Notes under the pieces: model-generated
Told to the model about the DNA's origin: nothing
The model's input: the letters and a program-made list of their open reading frames with translations, nothing else
The model's database searches: none
Shown: piece by piece, positions 25,564 to 34,477 of the stretch
Layout of the letters: every line of letters begins with the position of its first letter
Numbering within the stretch: the stretch's first letter is position 1
Position numbers and translations under genes: made by a program
NCBI GenBank assembly: GCA_017457295.1
Contig: JAFTHS010000050.1
Location: 1 to 59,986, forward strand
Source of the DNA: Paludibacteraceae bacterium
GTDB lineage: Bacteria > Bacteroidota > Bacteroidia > Bacteroidales > Paludibacteraceae
Direction: 5' to 3'
DNA: 59,986 nucleotides

Positions 25564-27891
25564 ATGAATAGAAGACTGTTTATACTCGGATTAGTATTGC
25601 TTTGTTTTTGTGCTCTCCAAGCACAAGATTGGACTGTTACATGGAAAGTAAACGGATTTGCATATACAACAGGTAATCCAACAGTAGCAGTTCAAAACGG
25701 GAAAAAAGTAGTTAAATTGCCTACTGCTCCTTCTATTGATTGTGGCAAAGAATTTGTTGGTTGGACTATACAAGAATATGACAATCTTACAGTTCCAGAT
25801 GTCTTATTCCAAAAACGAGCGGATGCGCCTGAAGTAACATCTAACGTTACATATTATGCTGTATTTGCAGACAAAGACGATAGTGATAATTATTTTGATT
25901 ACACAACGAATTGTTGTATTGAAATCGTTTTTTTAGATGGTGTAGTTAGTCTTTCTGAAGCAGAAAATGGAGAAGTATTGTTCATTAAGAACCCAGATCC
26001 TAACAAGGATATTTTCAATTCGTTAATTGTAAAAGAACAAAATGCAAATGCTAACTGGCACAATAATCACCCTGTCATATTCTATGAAAATGGCGGCATT
26101 TACATTAAAGTTGATAAAGCTGCCGTTTATTTAGTAGAAGTATCACGCCCCGCAGATGGAACATATTGCGAAGTAAATCAATATGTTCAATTTACTGTAG
26201 CAGATTCATGTACCATAGAATACGTTGGATTTGACGATGATTGGTGTGCTACCATTGCTCCCGCATCTCAAGGAGGACGTCACAAAATTGGAGATTCATT
26301 TGTAATTCCACAAGAAAGACCTGCTGATCCTGAAGGATTAGGAAGAAGTTTAATTCATTGGAACACATCAAATTACTTAAGAGAAGATGGTGAAACATAT
26401 CAATTAGGAGATACAATTATCATCAAAGAAGATATTTCTTTATACCCTCAATGGCGTTGGGATATTAAGGATGATACAGAAGCACCATACTATGATCTTC
26501 CAAATACAGATATCGTAATATATCCTGGAAAAACACTATCAATAATGGATTATTACGAAGCAAATACAATCATGTTAAAAGGAGGATTAGACGAATCTAA
26601 AACGTCTTACGCAATGCCAGGATTGTATATTGATGAGTATGGACTATTGTTAAAATACAATCCTGATAACATTGTTCATTTCGACCTATCAATCAATAAA
26701 GATAACTACTACCCCTTTGCTGTTCCATTCCCAGTATCGGTTAGCGATATTGATTATGCAGACCCCACACTCGCTGCCGCTTCCACATACGGTACACATT
26801 ATGTTATTAAGCGGTACGACGGAGCTAAACGAGCAGAAGATGGTGTCAACAAAGACGTAAACTGGGTTGTTGTAGAAACTGACGAAACCCTGCAACCAGG
26901 TGTAGGATATATCATCACAGCCTTACCTGTTGATGGCAAAGCGGTTATTCGTATTCCACTTGAATTTACAAATGATTGGACCATAGATGGAGAGCAATCT
27001 GCGGAGGAAGCGCCTAACGGAGATTGGCTAGAACGTAATATCATCTCTACTACAGCCTATTCTGGCACAGCTGCCACTGCCGCCCCTATTCATGCGGGTT
27101 GGAACTTTATAGCCAATCCATATTTAGCAAAATACAAATACGACGGCAACAATATCACCAACGCACCAGAATACGCAAATATTCCTCGCTACGACTTCTC
27201 TGCATATGATCAAGTGCCATTAGAGACTGCCACCCTCAGTCCAGAGTATCCATTCTTTGTACAAGTAGATGACGACGCCACTTTGAATTTCGCCACTACA
27301 GGGCGCCGTCAAGCACCTGCTTCGCTTCGTTCTACAACCAATACTACGCTTCAGGCTACGCTTTCACTCACTCCACAAGACAACCAAACTGCAGACCATA
27401 CCACCATACTCATCAACGACACATACACACCTGCTTACGAAATCAATGCCGACCTCGAGAAGATGTTCGGCTCCGCTTATACTACCGCACTCTACACACT
27501 CAGCCAAGAGCATCGATTGGCTTACAACGCCCTTTCGCCACAAGATGCCATTACCCCAATTCCACTCGGTTTCCGAGCTGCACAAGAGGGAGAATATACC
27601 ATTACATTGGATAATCCTAATGATTTAGACGATATCGAGAGTATCAACCTTTTCGATGCTCATACCAACCAGACCATCAATCTCCTCCACTTCGACTATA
27701 CATTCACCACAACTCGCACCCAAGACGATGCTCGTTTCACTATCAATTTCGTATCTCGCAGCAATACCGCCACCAATATCACAGACATCCCTTCTCCTAC
27801 TACATCTACTACGAAATTCATCCACAGCAACCAACTATATATCCTTAAGCACGGCAACATTTACAACGCCCAAGGGCAACAAATACAATAA
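25564..27891 (+). CDS. Secreted InlB-repeat surface protein, cassette 2
   Basis: The protein of about 775 residues starts at the ATG at 25564. The open frame extends ten codons further, but the signal peptide MNRRLFILGLVLLCFCALQAQ begins here. It has a Listeria-Bacteroides type repeat (about 22-95), a second one ending ISLYPQW (near 300), and the C-terminal module shared with the first cassette (HAGWNFIANPYLA, INADLEKMFG, PIPLGFRAA). The end is SNQLYILKHGNIYNAQG. The 5' half is visibly A+T-richer than the 3' half. It is probably exposed on the cell surface through a type IX-like route, which is inferred from the tail. Confidence 0.83.
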   Translation: MNRRLFILGLVLLCFCALQAQDWTVTWKVNGFAYTTGNPTVAVQNGKKVVKLPTAPSIDCGKEFVGWTIQEYDNLTVPDVLFQKRADAPEVTSNVTYYAVFADKDDSDNYFDYTTNCCIEIVFLDGVVSLSEAENGEVLFIKNPDPNKDIFNSLIVKEQNANANWHNNHPVIFYENGGIYIKVDKAAVYLVEVSRPADGTYCEVNQYVQFTVADSCTIEYVGFDDDWCATIAPASQGGRHKIGDSFVIPQERPADPEGLGRSLIHWNTSNYLREDGETYQLGDTIIIKEDISLYPQWRWDIKDDTEAPYYDLPNTDIVIYPGKTLSIMDYYEANTIMLKGGLDESKTSYAMPGLYIDEYGLLLKYNPDNIVHFDLSINKDNYYPFAVPFPVSVSDIDYADPTLAAASTYGTHYVIKRYDGAKRAEDGVNKDVNWVVVETDETLQPGVGYIITALPVDGKAVIRIPLEFTNDWTIDGEQSAEEAPNGDWLERNIISTTAYSGTAATAAPIHAGWNFIANPYLAKYKYDGNNITNAPEYANIPRYDFSAYDQVPLETATLSPEYPFFVQVDDDATLNFATTGRRQAPASLRSTTNTTLQATLSLTPQDNQTADHTTILINDTYTPAYEINADLEKMFGSAYTTALYTLSQEHRLAYNALSPQDAITPIPLGFRAAQEGEYTITLDNPNDLDDIESINLFDAHTNQTINLLHFDYTFTTTRTQDDARFTINFVSRSNTATNITDIPSPTTSTTKFIHSNQLYILKHGNIYNAQGQQIQ

Positions 27892-27909
27892 CCATCCACA
27901 ATACAACAA

Positions 27910-28692
27910 ATGAGATCATTCCGATACATACCACTTATCTTTGCACTCATGTGCTTGGTATCGCTCTTCTTCTTGCTCATTCAGCCAGAACAAGAGGATA
28001 GTATGTATTTGGACCAACCATTAATGGGTATTAGCAGTCGTCAAGACAATATTTGGACATTGCCTTCTTCTGCACAATGGAATACCACTTCCGATTACTT
28101 CACCTCCTCATCTCAACAATCAACCTACACCCCTACTTCACAACGCAGTACTACCTACTCTACGGCACACCAGCATACAGCACCTGCCATATATCAAACT
28201 AGCAATCATTCCATGCAGCACTTTGGCGGTGGCAATACTGCTCTATCTATGCAGCACTTCAATGTCTTCCATCCTAATCAAAGTGCTAATCATTCTACTT
28301 TCTCCAATACAATCCAATATCAGGCAGTACAACCATCTCAACATACTAGTGATGTCAGCAAAGCATTGGCCATGTCGCAATCATCTGCTGCTATGAGCAG
28401 AGTGGCAATGAAAACCACTACCAATGCTGTACTAGCCACCTCACAAGCCCCCATTGCTCACGTATCACAAATGGCTATCACCACTTTCGATGCCAACTAT
28501 AGTGTCAATGGCATACGCAACAAAATGGCTGCTGACGACCCATTCGGTGGTGGCGATATTGGTGGTACTCCCAATCCTATCGAACCGGGTCAAGACCTAC
28601 CACTCGGCGATACTCCTATCCTATTCATACTATTGATGGCACTCTCCTATATGGCATATGTGCGCTTTCATCAAGCACAAGCAAAGTCATAA
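27910..28692 (+). CDS. Small exported protein with DPFGGG and GDxPxxF membrane tail, cassette 2
   Basis: The 260-residue protein has an N-terminal hydrophobic segment (about 7-24), a long Ser/Thr/Gln/His-rich low-complexity region with two MQHF motifs, then DDPFGGG (about 213-219), a Pro/Gly linker, GDTPILFILLMALSY and a basic tail. The last 50 residues align with those of the gene at 24965 while the middle does not, as expected of a conserved processing or anchoring signal on variable cargo. It follows the large surface-protein gene by 18 bases and ends before a terminator. Confidence 0.72.
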   Translation: MRSFRYIPLIFALMCLVSLFFLLIQPEQEDSMYLDQPLMGISSRQDNIWTLPSSAQWNTTSDYFTSSSQQSTYTPTSQRSTTYSTAHQHTAPAIYQTSNHSMQHFGGGNTALSMQHFNVFHPNQSANHSTFSNTIQYQAVQPSQHTSDVSKALAMSQSSAAMSRVAMKTTTNAVLATSQAPIAHVSQMAITTFDANYSVNGIRNKMAADDPFGGGDIGGTPNPIEPGQDLPLGDTPILFILLMALSYMAYVRFHQAQAKS

Positions 28693-28712
28693 CACACATA
28701 AACAATCACTCT

Positions 28713-28736
28713 AGACTGCCAATTTGGCAGTCTTTT
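28713..28736 (+). terminator. Rho-independent terminator after cassette 2
   Basis: AGACTGCC (28713-28720) pairs with GGCAGTCT (28726-28733) around AATTT and is followed by TTTT. Confidence 0.8.
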
Positions 28737-28763
28737 AGTATATAATCTATTTATATCAGTATT

Positions 28764-28798
28764 TGGCACAGACTTTCTGTATTTGGCACGAACTTTGT
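28764..28798 (+). promoter_or_regulatory. Tandem sigma54-like boxes before groES
   Basis: Two direct copies of a 20-bp unit beginning GTATTTGGCAC lie at 28759-28798. The second, TGGCACGAACTTTGT (28784-28798), matches TGGCACG-N4-TTGC except for GT in place of GC at −12. No CIRCE inverted repeat and no −33/−7 pair were seen in this gap. Confidence 0.4.
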
Positions 28799-28854
28799 AT
28801 TGAATACTTACGATGTATATCAACTGATAACTATTAATTATTAACTATACTATT

Positions 28855-29130
28855 ATGAGCAAAATCCAACCATTAGCAGACCGTGTACTAGTCAAGCCCA
28901 TGGCTGCAGAAGAAAAGACTATCGGCGGAATCATCATTCCAGATAGCGCAAAAGAGAAGCCACTGCGTGGCGAAGTCATCGCTGTTGGTGAAGGCACCAA
29001 AGATGAAAAAATGTTGCTTTCCGAAGGCGACACCGTATTATATGGCAAGTATGCAGGCACCGAACTCGAATACGATGGCGAGAAGTACCTCATCATGCGC
29101 CAAAGCGACGTGTTAGCAATTTTGAAATAA
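28855..29130 (+). CDS. groES: Co-chaperonin GroES
   Basis: The 91-residue protein has the whole GroES sequence: [17 protein letters not shown] at the start, the mobile loop with [11 protein letters not shown] (about 21-31), and [23 protein letters not shown] at the end. It caps the GroEL cavity. groEL follows after 36 bases. Confidence 0.98.
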   Translation: MSKIQPLADRVLVKPMAAEEKTIGGIIIPDSAKEKPLRGEVIAVGEGTKDEKMLLSEGDTVLYGKYAGTELEYDGEKYLIMRQSDVLAILK

Positions 29131-29166
29131 CTGACAACTTAAACTTTTAAACTCTGAAACAAAAAT

Positions 29167-30795
29167 ATGGCTAAAAACATTTCTTATAACGTAGAGGCGC
29201 GTGATGCCCTCAAACGTGGCGTTGACCAATTGGCAAACGCAGTTAAAGTTACCCTCGGTCCTAAAGGTCGCAATGTAATTATCGATAAGAAGTTCGGTGC
29301 TCCACATATCACCAAAGATGGTGTATCAGTGGCTAAAGAGATTGAACTTGCAGATGCAGCTGAGAACCTCGGTGCACAACTCGTAAAAGAAGTTGCCAGC
29401 AAAACTGGCGACCAAGCGGGTGATGGTACTACTACTGCTACTGTGCTCACACAGGCAATCGTCAGTGTAGGACTCAAGAATGTAACTGCAGGGGCTAATC
29501 CTATGGACCTCAAGCGCGGTATGGACAAAGCTGTCAACGCAATTGTTTCCAATATCAAAGCGCAAAGTGAGATGGTAGGCAACGATTTTGACAAGATTGA
29601 GCAAGTGGCTACCGTATCTGCTAACAATGATGCAGAAATTGGCAAACTTATTGCTGACGCAATGCGCATGGTGAGCAAAGACGGTGTTATCACCATTGGT
29701 GAAGCAAAAGGTATGGACACTACTATCGACGTAGTACAAGGTATGCAATTCGATCGTGGTTACATCAGCCCATATTTTGTCACCAACACCGAGACTATGG
29801 AAGTAGAGATGGACCGTCCATATATTCTTCTTCATGATAAAAAAATCAGCAATCTCAAAGAGTTACTCCCTGTATTAGAGCCTGCAGTACAAAGCGGTCG
29901 TCCTCTACTCGTAATTGCGGAGGATGTAGATAGCGAGGCACTCACTACTCTCGTTGTCAATCGCTTGCGTGCACAACTCAAGATTTGTGCAGTTAAAGCT
30001 CCTGGCTTCGGCGACCGTCGCAAAGAGATGCTCGAAGACATTGCTATCCTTACTGGCGGTACTGTCATCAGCGAAGAGAAAGGCATCAAACTGGAGAGTG
30101 CTACCCTTGATATGCTTGGTACTGCTGAGAGTATCACTGTCAACAAGGATAATACTACCATTGTCAATGGCGCAGGCGACAAAGATGCTATCGCTGCTCG
30201 TGTGGGACAAATCAAAGCGCAAATCGCTACCACCAAGTCCACCTATGATAAGGAGAAACTACAAGAACGTCTTGCTAAACTCGCAGGTGGTGTAGCCCAA
30301 CTCAACGTAGGTGCCGCTTCCGAAGTAGAAATGAAGGAGAAGAAAGACCGTGTAGACGATGCCCTCAGTGCCACCCGCGCTGCTATCGAAGAAGGTATTG
30401 TAGCCGGTGGTGGTGTAGCATATATCCGCGCACAAGCTGCTTTAGAGGGCCTCAAAGGCGAGAACGAAGACGAGCAAACTGGTATTGAGATCATCCGCCG
30501 TGCAGTTGAAGAACCTCTACGCCAAATCGTGGCTAACGCAGGCAAAGAAGGGGCTGTAGTTGTAGATAAGGTACGTGCAGGTGAAGGCGACTTTGGTTAC
30601 AACGCCCGCAAGGATATCTATGAAAACCTCAAAGCTGCAGGTGTAGTAGACCCTGCCAAAGTAACGCGCGTAGCATTAGAGAACGCCGCCAGCATCGCAG
30701 GCATGTTCCTCACTACCGAGTGTGTAATCACCGATATCAAAGAGGAAAATCCTGCTCCTGCAATGCCTGCAGGTGGCATGGGCGGAATGATGTAA
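29167..30795 (+). CDS. groEL: Chaperonin GroEL
   Basis: The 542-residue protein is full length, with [25 protein letters not shown] (ATP site, about 85-94), and the C-terminal tail [10 protein letters not shown]. It forms the double-ring folding chamber used with GroES. A single copy and the standard groES-groEL order are seen. It ends before a strong terminator. Confidence 0.99.
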   Translation: MAKNISYNVEARDALKRGVDQLANAVKVTLGPKGRNVIIDKKFGAPHITKDGVSVAKEIELADAAENLGAQLVKEVASKTGDQAGDGTTTATVLTQAIVSVGLKNVTAGANPMDLKRGMDKAVNAIVSNIKAQSEMVGNDFDKIEQVATVSANNDAEIGKLIADAMRMVSKDGVITIGEAKGMDTTIDVVQGMQFDRGYISPYFVTNTETMEVEMDRPYILLHDKKISNLKELLPVLEPAVQSGRPLLVIAEDVDSEALTTLVVNRLRAQLKICAVKAPGFGDRRKEMLEDIAILTGGTVISEEKGIKLESATLDMLGTAESITVNKDNTTIVNGAGDKDAIAARVGQIKAQIATTKSTYDKEKLQERLAKLAGGVAQLNVGAASEVEMKEKKDRVDDALSATRAAIEEGIVAGGGVAYIRAQAALEGLKGENEDEQTGIEIIRRAVEEPLRQIVANAGKEGAVVVDKVRAGEGDFGYNARKDIYENLKAAGVVDPAKVTRVALENAASIAGMFLTTECVITDIKEENPAPAMPAGGMGGMM

Positions 30796-30819
30796 TCCCC
30801 AACATCATATATTATACAA

Positions 30820-30848
30820 AACTAAGGCTCCTTCACGGAGCCTTAGTT
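30820..30848 (+). terminator. Rho-independent terminator after groEL
   Basis: AACTAAGGCTCC and GGAGCCTTAGTT form a perfect 12-bp stem around TTCAC, followed by ATTTTCTT. Confidence 0.88.
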
Positions 30849-30928
30849 ATTTTCTTATATATCCTTTATTATGTGTTAAGGTACAAGGAATTATATTAAG
30901 GTATAAGGATATGATTGCGGTCCATCAC

Positions 30929-32077
30929 CTACTTCACCGGATTATCTTGCAATCCCCAGCCCGTAATAGTAGCCACATATGGAATATATGCGTACGAGAA
31001 CTTTTGATGACCAATATAGTTAGGATGCATACTTGCGCCAAGATCCTCATCGGTAGAAAGGTGCAAGGTTGGGCAACAAGCCATGAAATGTACATTAGGC
31101 ATTGGGCAGAACTTTACCATGTCCCGCATATAGTCTAACAAGGTACTATGTGCCTTCGACGACACGCATAGTATAGGATGATCTTCTCCGTAGTTATCTT
31201 TGATATAGCGAATTAGGCGATAGTATCCATCGCGGAATTTCTCATATGACGGTTGCAGTGATATCGAGAAATCATTTCCTCCCAAGTATATAAGTGTCAG
31301 TGCAGGACGTATGTCCGACTCTGCAGCGTTCCAACGTGTATCTTGTGCAGAATCCATATCAAAGGTCTGCAGATAACGGTCTGGCATATGATACCCATCA
31401 AACTTCGAGTTATAATTGCGTGCTGCACCCATACCCGAGTGCGCCACTACCACATAATCCGCATCAAAATAGCGAGAAATAATGGCTGGGAACGAACGAG
31501 AAGCATTCTCAGTTTCGGGGGTAAACTTAGCCAAACGACTACTATCATCCACACCATAACCACAATCATAACTTGCGCCTATAAATTCCAATTGACGCTT
31601 GCGAATAGGCTCCGCTTGCAAAAATTGCCCTTTTGCATCGGTCGCAAACTCATGGATAATTGTCTTACCCTGCTCTCCCTCAGTACGTTTCTGCACTATC
31701 ACTTGATGTACTTTTACTTTAGAATTCTTCAAATACACAGGGTCTATCAACTCAATTATAGTGTCCATACTTGCCACCTCAATGATACGATGCGGCTCTG
31801 CACTCATTGGTGCATCAATCCATACATTAAAATAGTTGTGGCGAGTAGCCGCCATCTCAATTGTAGTATCCCACTTTATATCCGATGCACGCATGCTCAA
31901 CGACTTTCCCGTAAAAGCAATACGAAAATACACTCCCGTCCAGTCGAAAGACACATCTCCATTTTCTACTAATGTACGACCTACAAAAGTCACACGAGAA
32001 TCTGCAGCAGGTATCACTTCTGCCACCATATTGCTTGCTAGCAGCACCATCGCTACCATAAATAATATCTTTTTCAT
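30929..32077 (-). CDS. CE2-like SGNH esterase, third copy, with altered GDS motif
   Basis: The 382-residue protein has a signal peptide (about 1-19), an N-terminal beta-sandwich (about 25-165) and an SGNH hydrolase domain, the layout of CE2 carbohydrate acetyl esterases. Block I reads FIGASYDCGYG (GAS at 167-169) where its two paralogues have GDSYTCGYG, so the serine is kept and the aspartate is lost. Block III is GGNDFS in place of LGTNDFS or LGANDFS. The distal histidine region, HPNYIGHQ, is kept. Reduced or altered activity is possible. It is last in a tandem array of three. Confidence 0.83.
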   Translation of the reverse strand: MKKILFMVAMVLLASNMVAEVIPAADSRVTFVGRTLVENGDVSFDWTGVYFRIAFTGKSLSMRASDIKWDTTIEMAATRHNYFNVWIDAPMSAEPHRIIEVASMDTIIELIDPVYLKNSKVKVHQVIVQKRTEGEQGKTIIHEFATDAKGQFLQAEPIRKRQLEFIGASYDCGYGVDDSSRLAKFTPETENASRSFPAIISRYFDADYVVVAHSGMGAARNYNSKFDGYHMPDRYLQTFDMDSAQDTRWNAAESDIRPALTLIYLGGNDFSISLQPSYEKFRDGYYRLIRYIKDNYGEDHPILCVSSKAHSTLLDYMRDMVKFCPMPNVHFMACCPTLHLSTDEDLGASMHPNYIGHQKFSYAYIPYVATITGWGLQDNPVK

Positions 32078-32106
32078 ATTCTAATCTCTAAATTCTAAAC
32101 ACTATA

Positions 32107-33210
32107 CTACTTCACTGGCATATCTTGCAATCCCCAACCAGTAATAGTCGCTATATAAGGAATGATTGAATAAGCTATTTTCTGTTGACCATTATAGTTC
32201 GGATGCCATCCTGCACCCAAGTCCTCATCAGTACCCAAATGTTGCGATGGGAAGTAACCCAAATAATGCACATTCTTCAATCCGCAGTTATTTACTACAT
32301 TGCGCACATACACAAACTGATAATCAGATACTTTCGATGCCACACATAGTATAGGATGGTCTTCTCCATAATTAGCTTTCACCTCTGCTAACATACGCAT
32401 ATACCCCTTACGAAACTTATTGAAATCAGGCATCATATATGATGAGAAATCATTAGTCCCCAAGTAAATCACTGTTATATCGGGGCGAAATTCCGACTGC
32501 TCCACACTCCAGCGAGTAGTAGAGTCGCGGTCAATAGTATATTCATATAAATCTGGCATTACCTCCCATGGAATATTCGAACCTGCATTGCGGCATATTC
32601 CGCGTCCCGAGTGTGCTATAGCCATATAGTCTGCATCAAAATAGCGCGATACAATGCTAGCGTATGTACGCGACGCATTTTCTGTCTCATCCGTAAAGGG
32701 GTCACGACGACTCAGTGCATCCACACCATAGCCACATGTGTAACTATCACCTATAAACTCTATCTGACGCTCTTTCATAGGCGTTGCTTGTACAAACCTA
32801 CCATCAGTCATAAATGCATGTACAGTCGTAGTACCACAACCCGCTTCGGTTCGTTTCTGTATAACCACCTGATGCTCTTTCACTTTCGATTTCTTCACAT
32901 CTGCAGCTAACACTAGATCTATAATAGTATCATTACCTTTCACTTCCACAATACGCGTTGGTTCTGCACTCGTTGGCATGTCCACCCACACAGCATAGTA
33001 GTTGCGCTTATTGTCCGACACACGCATTGCCAATGATTTTCCTGTGAATGCTACGCGAAAATACGTAGCAGGCCAATCAAAGCGCAATGAGCCGTCTTCC
33101 ACCTCCGCACGTCCCACAAAAGTCACACGCGAATCGGTAGCTGCTATTGTCTCAGCCATTATATTGCTTGTCAACAGCACCATCGCTACCAAAAATAACA
33201 TCTTTCTCAT
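32107..33210 (-). CDS. CE2-like SGNH esterase, second copy
   Basis: The 367-residue protein has a signal peptide, a beta-sandwich and an SGNH domain with intact FIGDSYTCGYGVD, IAHSGRGICRN, YLGTNDFS and HPNYNGQQ. These carry the catalytic serine and histidine expected of secreted acetyl-esterases acting on plant or host glycans. It is shorter than its neighbours because of a gap near residue 70 in the first domain. It lies 29 bases from the third copy and 42 from the first, which suggests one operon. Confidence 0.86.
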   Translation of the reverse strand: MRKMLFLVAMVLLTSNIMAETIAATDSRVTFVGRAEVEDGSLRFDWPATYFRVAFTGKSLAMRVSDNKRNYYAVWVDMPTSAEPTRIVEVKGNDTIIDLVLAADVKKSKVKEHQVVIQKRTEAGCGTTTVHAFMTDGRFVQATPMKERQIEFIGDSYTCGYGVDALSRRDPFTDETENASRTYASIVSRYFDADYMAIAHSGRGICRNAGSNIPWEVMPDLYEYTIDRDSTTRWSVEQSEFRPDITVIYLGTNDFSSYMMPDFNKFRKGYMRMLAEVKANYGEDHPILCVASKVSDYQFVYVRNVVNNCGLKNVHYLGYFPSQHLGTDEDLGAGWHPNYNGQQKIAYSIIPYIATITGWGLQDMPVK

Positions 33211-33252
33211 CTTTAATCTCTAAACTCTAATCACTAAACACTAAACTCTAAA

Positions 33253-34401
33253 CTACTTCACTGGCATATCTTGCAGTCCCCAGCCCGTAATAGTTGCTAT
33301 ATAAGGGATGATAGAATATGCTTTCTTTTGTTGTCCATTATAGTTTGGATGTACATCCGCGCCCAAATCCTCATCGGTATGCAGGTGTTGTGCAGGGCAA
33401 TAACCCAGATAATGCACATTCTCCATACCACAGTTATTCACCAAGTCACGCACGTAGTTGAAGAGGTACTCATGTGTTTTAGTTGCCACACACAAGATTG
33501 GATGCTCTTCACCATAGTTTGCCTTGATATATTTAAACAAACGATAGTAGTGTTTACGAAAATCCTCGTATTTGGGGGCTAAAGCAGTAGAGAAGTCATT
33601 TGCACCCAAATAAACGATAGTCATTGCTGGATGAAAATCTGATTTGGTTGCATCCCAACGTGTTACGGCAGTAGAATCCTCATCAAATGTTTGCAAATAA
33701 CGGTCTGGCATCCACCAACCTTTGAACTTGCTATTATAGTTACGAGCAATACCCATACCTGAGTGAGCAATTGCCACATAATCAGCACCAAAATAGCGCG
33801 ACACGATACCTGCATAACTGCGTGATGCATTTTCTGTTTCTGGTGTAAAACGCTCTTTACGGCTTTTTGCATCAATTCCATAACCACAAGTATAGCTATC
33901 GCCAATAAATTCCAACTGACGTGCTCTCAACTGCTCCGCTTGCACAAACTTACCTTGAGCATCAGTAGCAAACTCATGAATAGTAGTCTTTCCTTGCTCA
34001 CCTTCTGTACGTTTTTGCACAATCACTTCGTGTACTGCACGACGCGATTTCTTCAAGTATGCAGGATCCACCAGTTCTATCACGGTATCTTTGCCACTTA
34101 CTTCTATTATGCGATGAGGTTCAGCGCTAGTTGGAGAATCAATCCAGACATTGTAGTAGTTATGTCGCGTAGCGGCCTTCTCTGCATCTGCATCCCACTT
34201 TGTTTCACTAGCTTTCATTGTCAGCGATTTGCCTGAAAAAGCAATACGAAAATAGGTAGCAGTCCAGTCAAACGACACATCATTACCTTCTACCCAAGTA
34301 CGACCTACATAAGTTACACGCGCATCATTTGCAGGAATCACTTCTGCAAACGCACTCATTGTCAGCAGCATAGATGCTGCTAGAAAAAAAATTTTCTTCA
34401 T
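33253..34401 (-). CDS. CE2-like SGNH esterase, first copy
   Basis: The 382-residue protein has a signal peptide (about 1-19), a beta-sandwich domain and an SGNH domain with GDS at 167-169 (FIGDSYTCGYGID), IAHSGMGIARN, YLGANDFS and HPNYNGQQ. It is the closest in layout to the third copy, with the same TRHNYYNVWID and QKRTEGEQGKT segments. No glycoside hydrolase, SusC/D pair or regulator flanks the three genes, so the substrate cannot be read from context. Confidence 0.86.
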   Translation of the reverse strand: MKKIFFLAASMLLTMSAFAEVIPANDARVTYVGRTWVEGNDVSFDWTATYFRIAFSGKSLTMKASETKWDADAEKAATRHNYYNVWIDSPTSAEPHRIIEVSGKDTVIELVDPAYLKKSRRAVHEVIVQKRTEGEQGKTTIHEFATDAQGKFVQAEQLRARQLEFIGDSYTCGYGIDAKSRKERFTPETENASRSYAGIVSRYFGADYVAIAHSGMGIARNYNSKFKGWWMPDRYLQTFDEDSTAVTRWDATKSDFHPAMTIVYLGANDFSTALAPKYEDFRKHYYRLFKYIKANYGEEHPILCVATKTHEYLFNYVRDLVNNCGMENVHYLGYCPAQHLHTDEDLGADVHPNYNGQQKKAYSIIPYIATITGWGLQDMPVK

Positions 34402-34442
34402 GATATTATAATTTTAGTTGTATTATTTTCCTAAAAAAGCAA

Positions 34443-34470
34443 GGGGCGCAAAGCCAGTACTTTCCGCCCC
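34443..34470 (-). terminator. Terminator after rluB
   Basis: On the minus strand GGGGCG and CGCCCC form the stem, followed by TTGCTTTTTT. Confidence 0.75.
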
Positions 34471-34477
34471 TACTCTA

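Noticed and set aside
28737-28854. CIRCE operator before groES
   Set aside because: No TTAGCACTC-N9-GAGTGCTAA-like inverted repeat is present.
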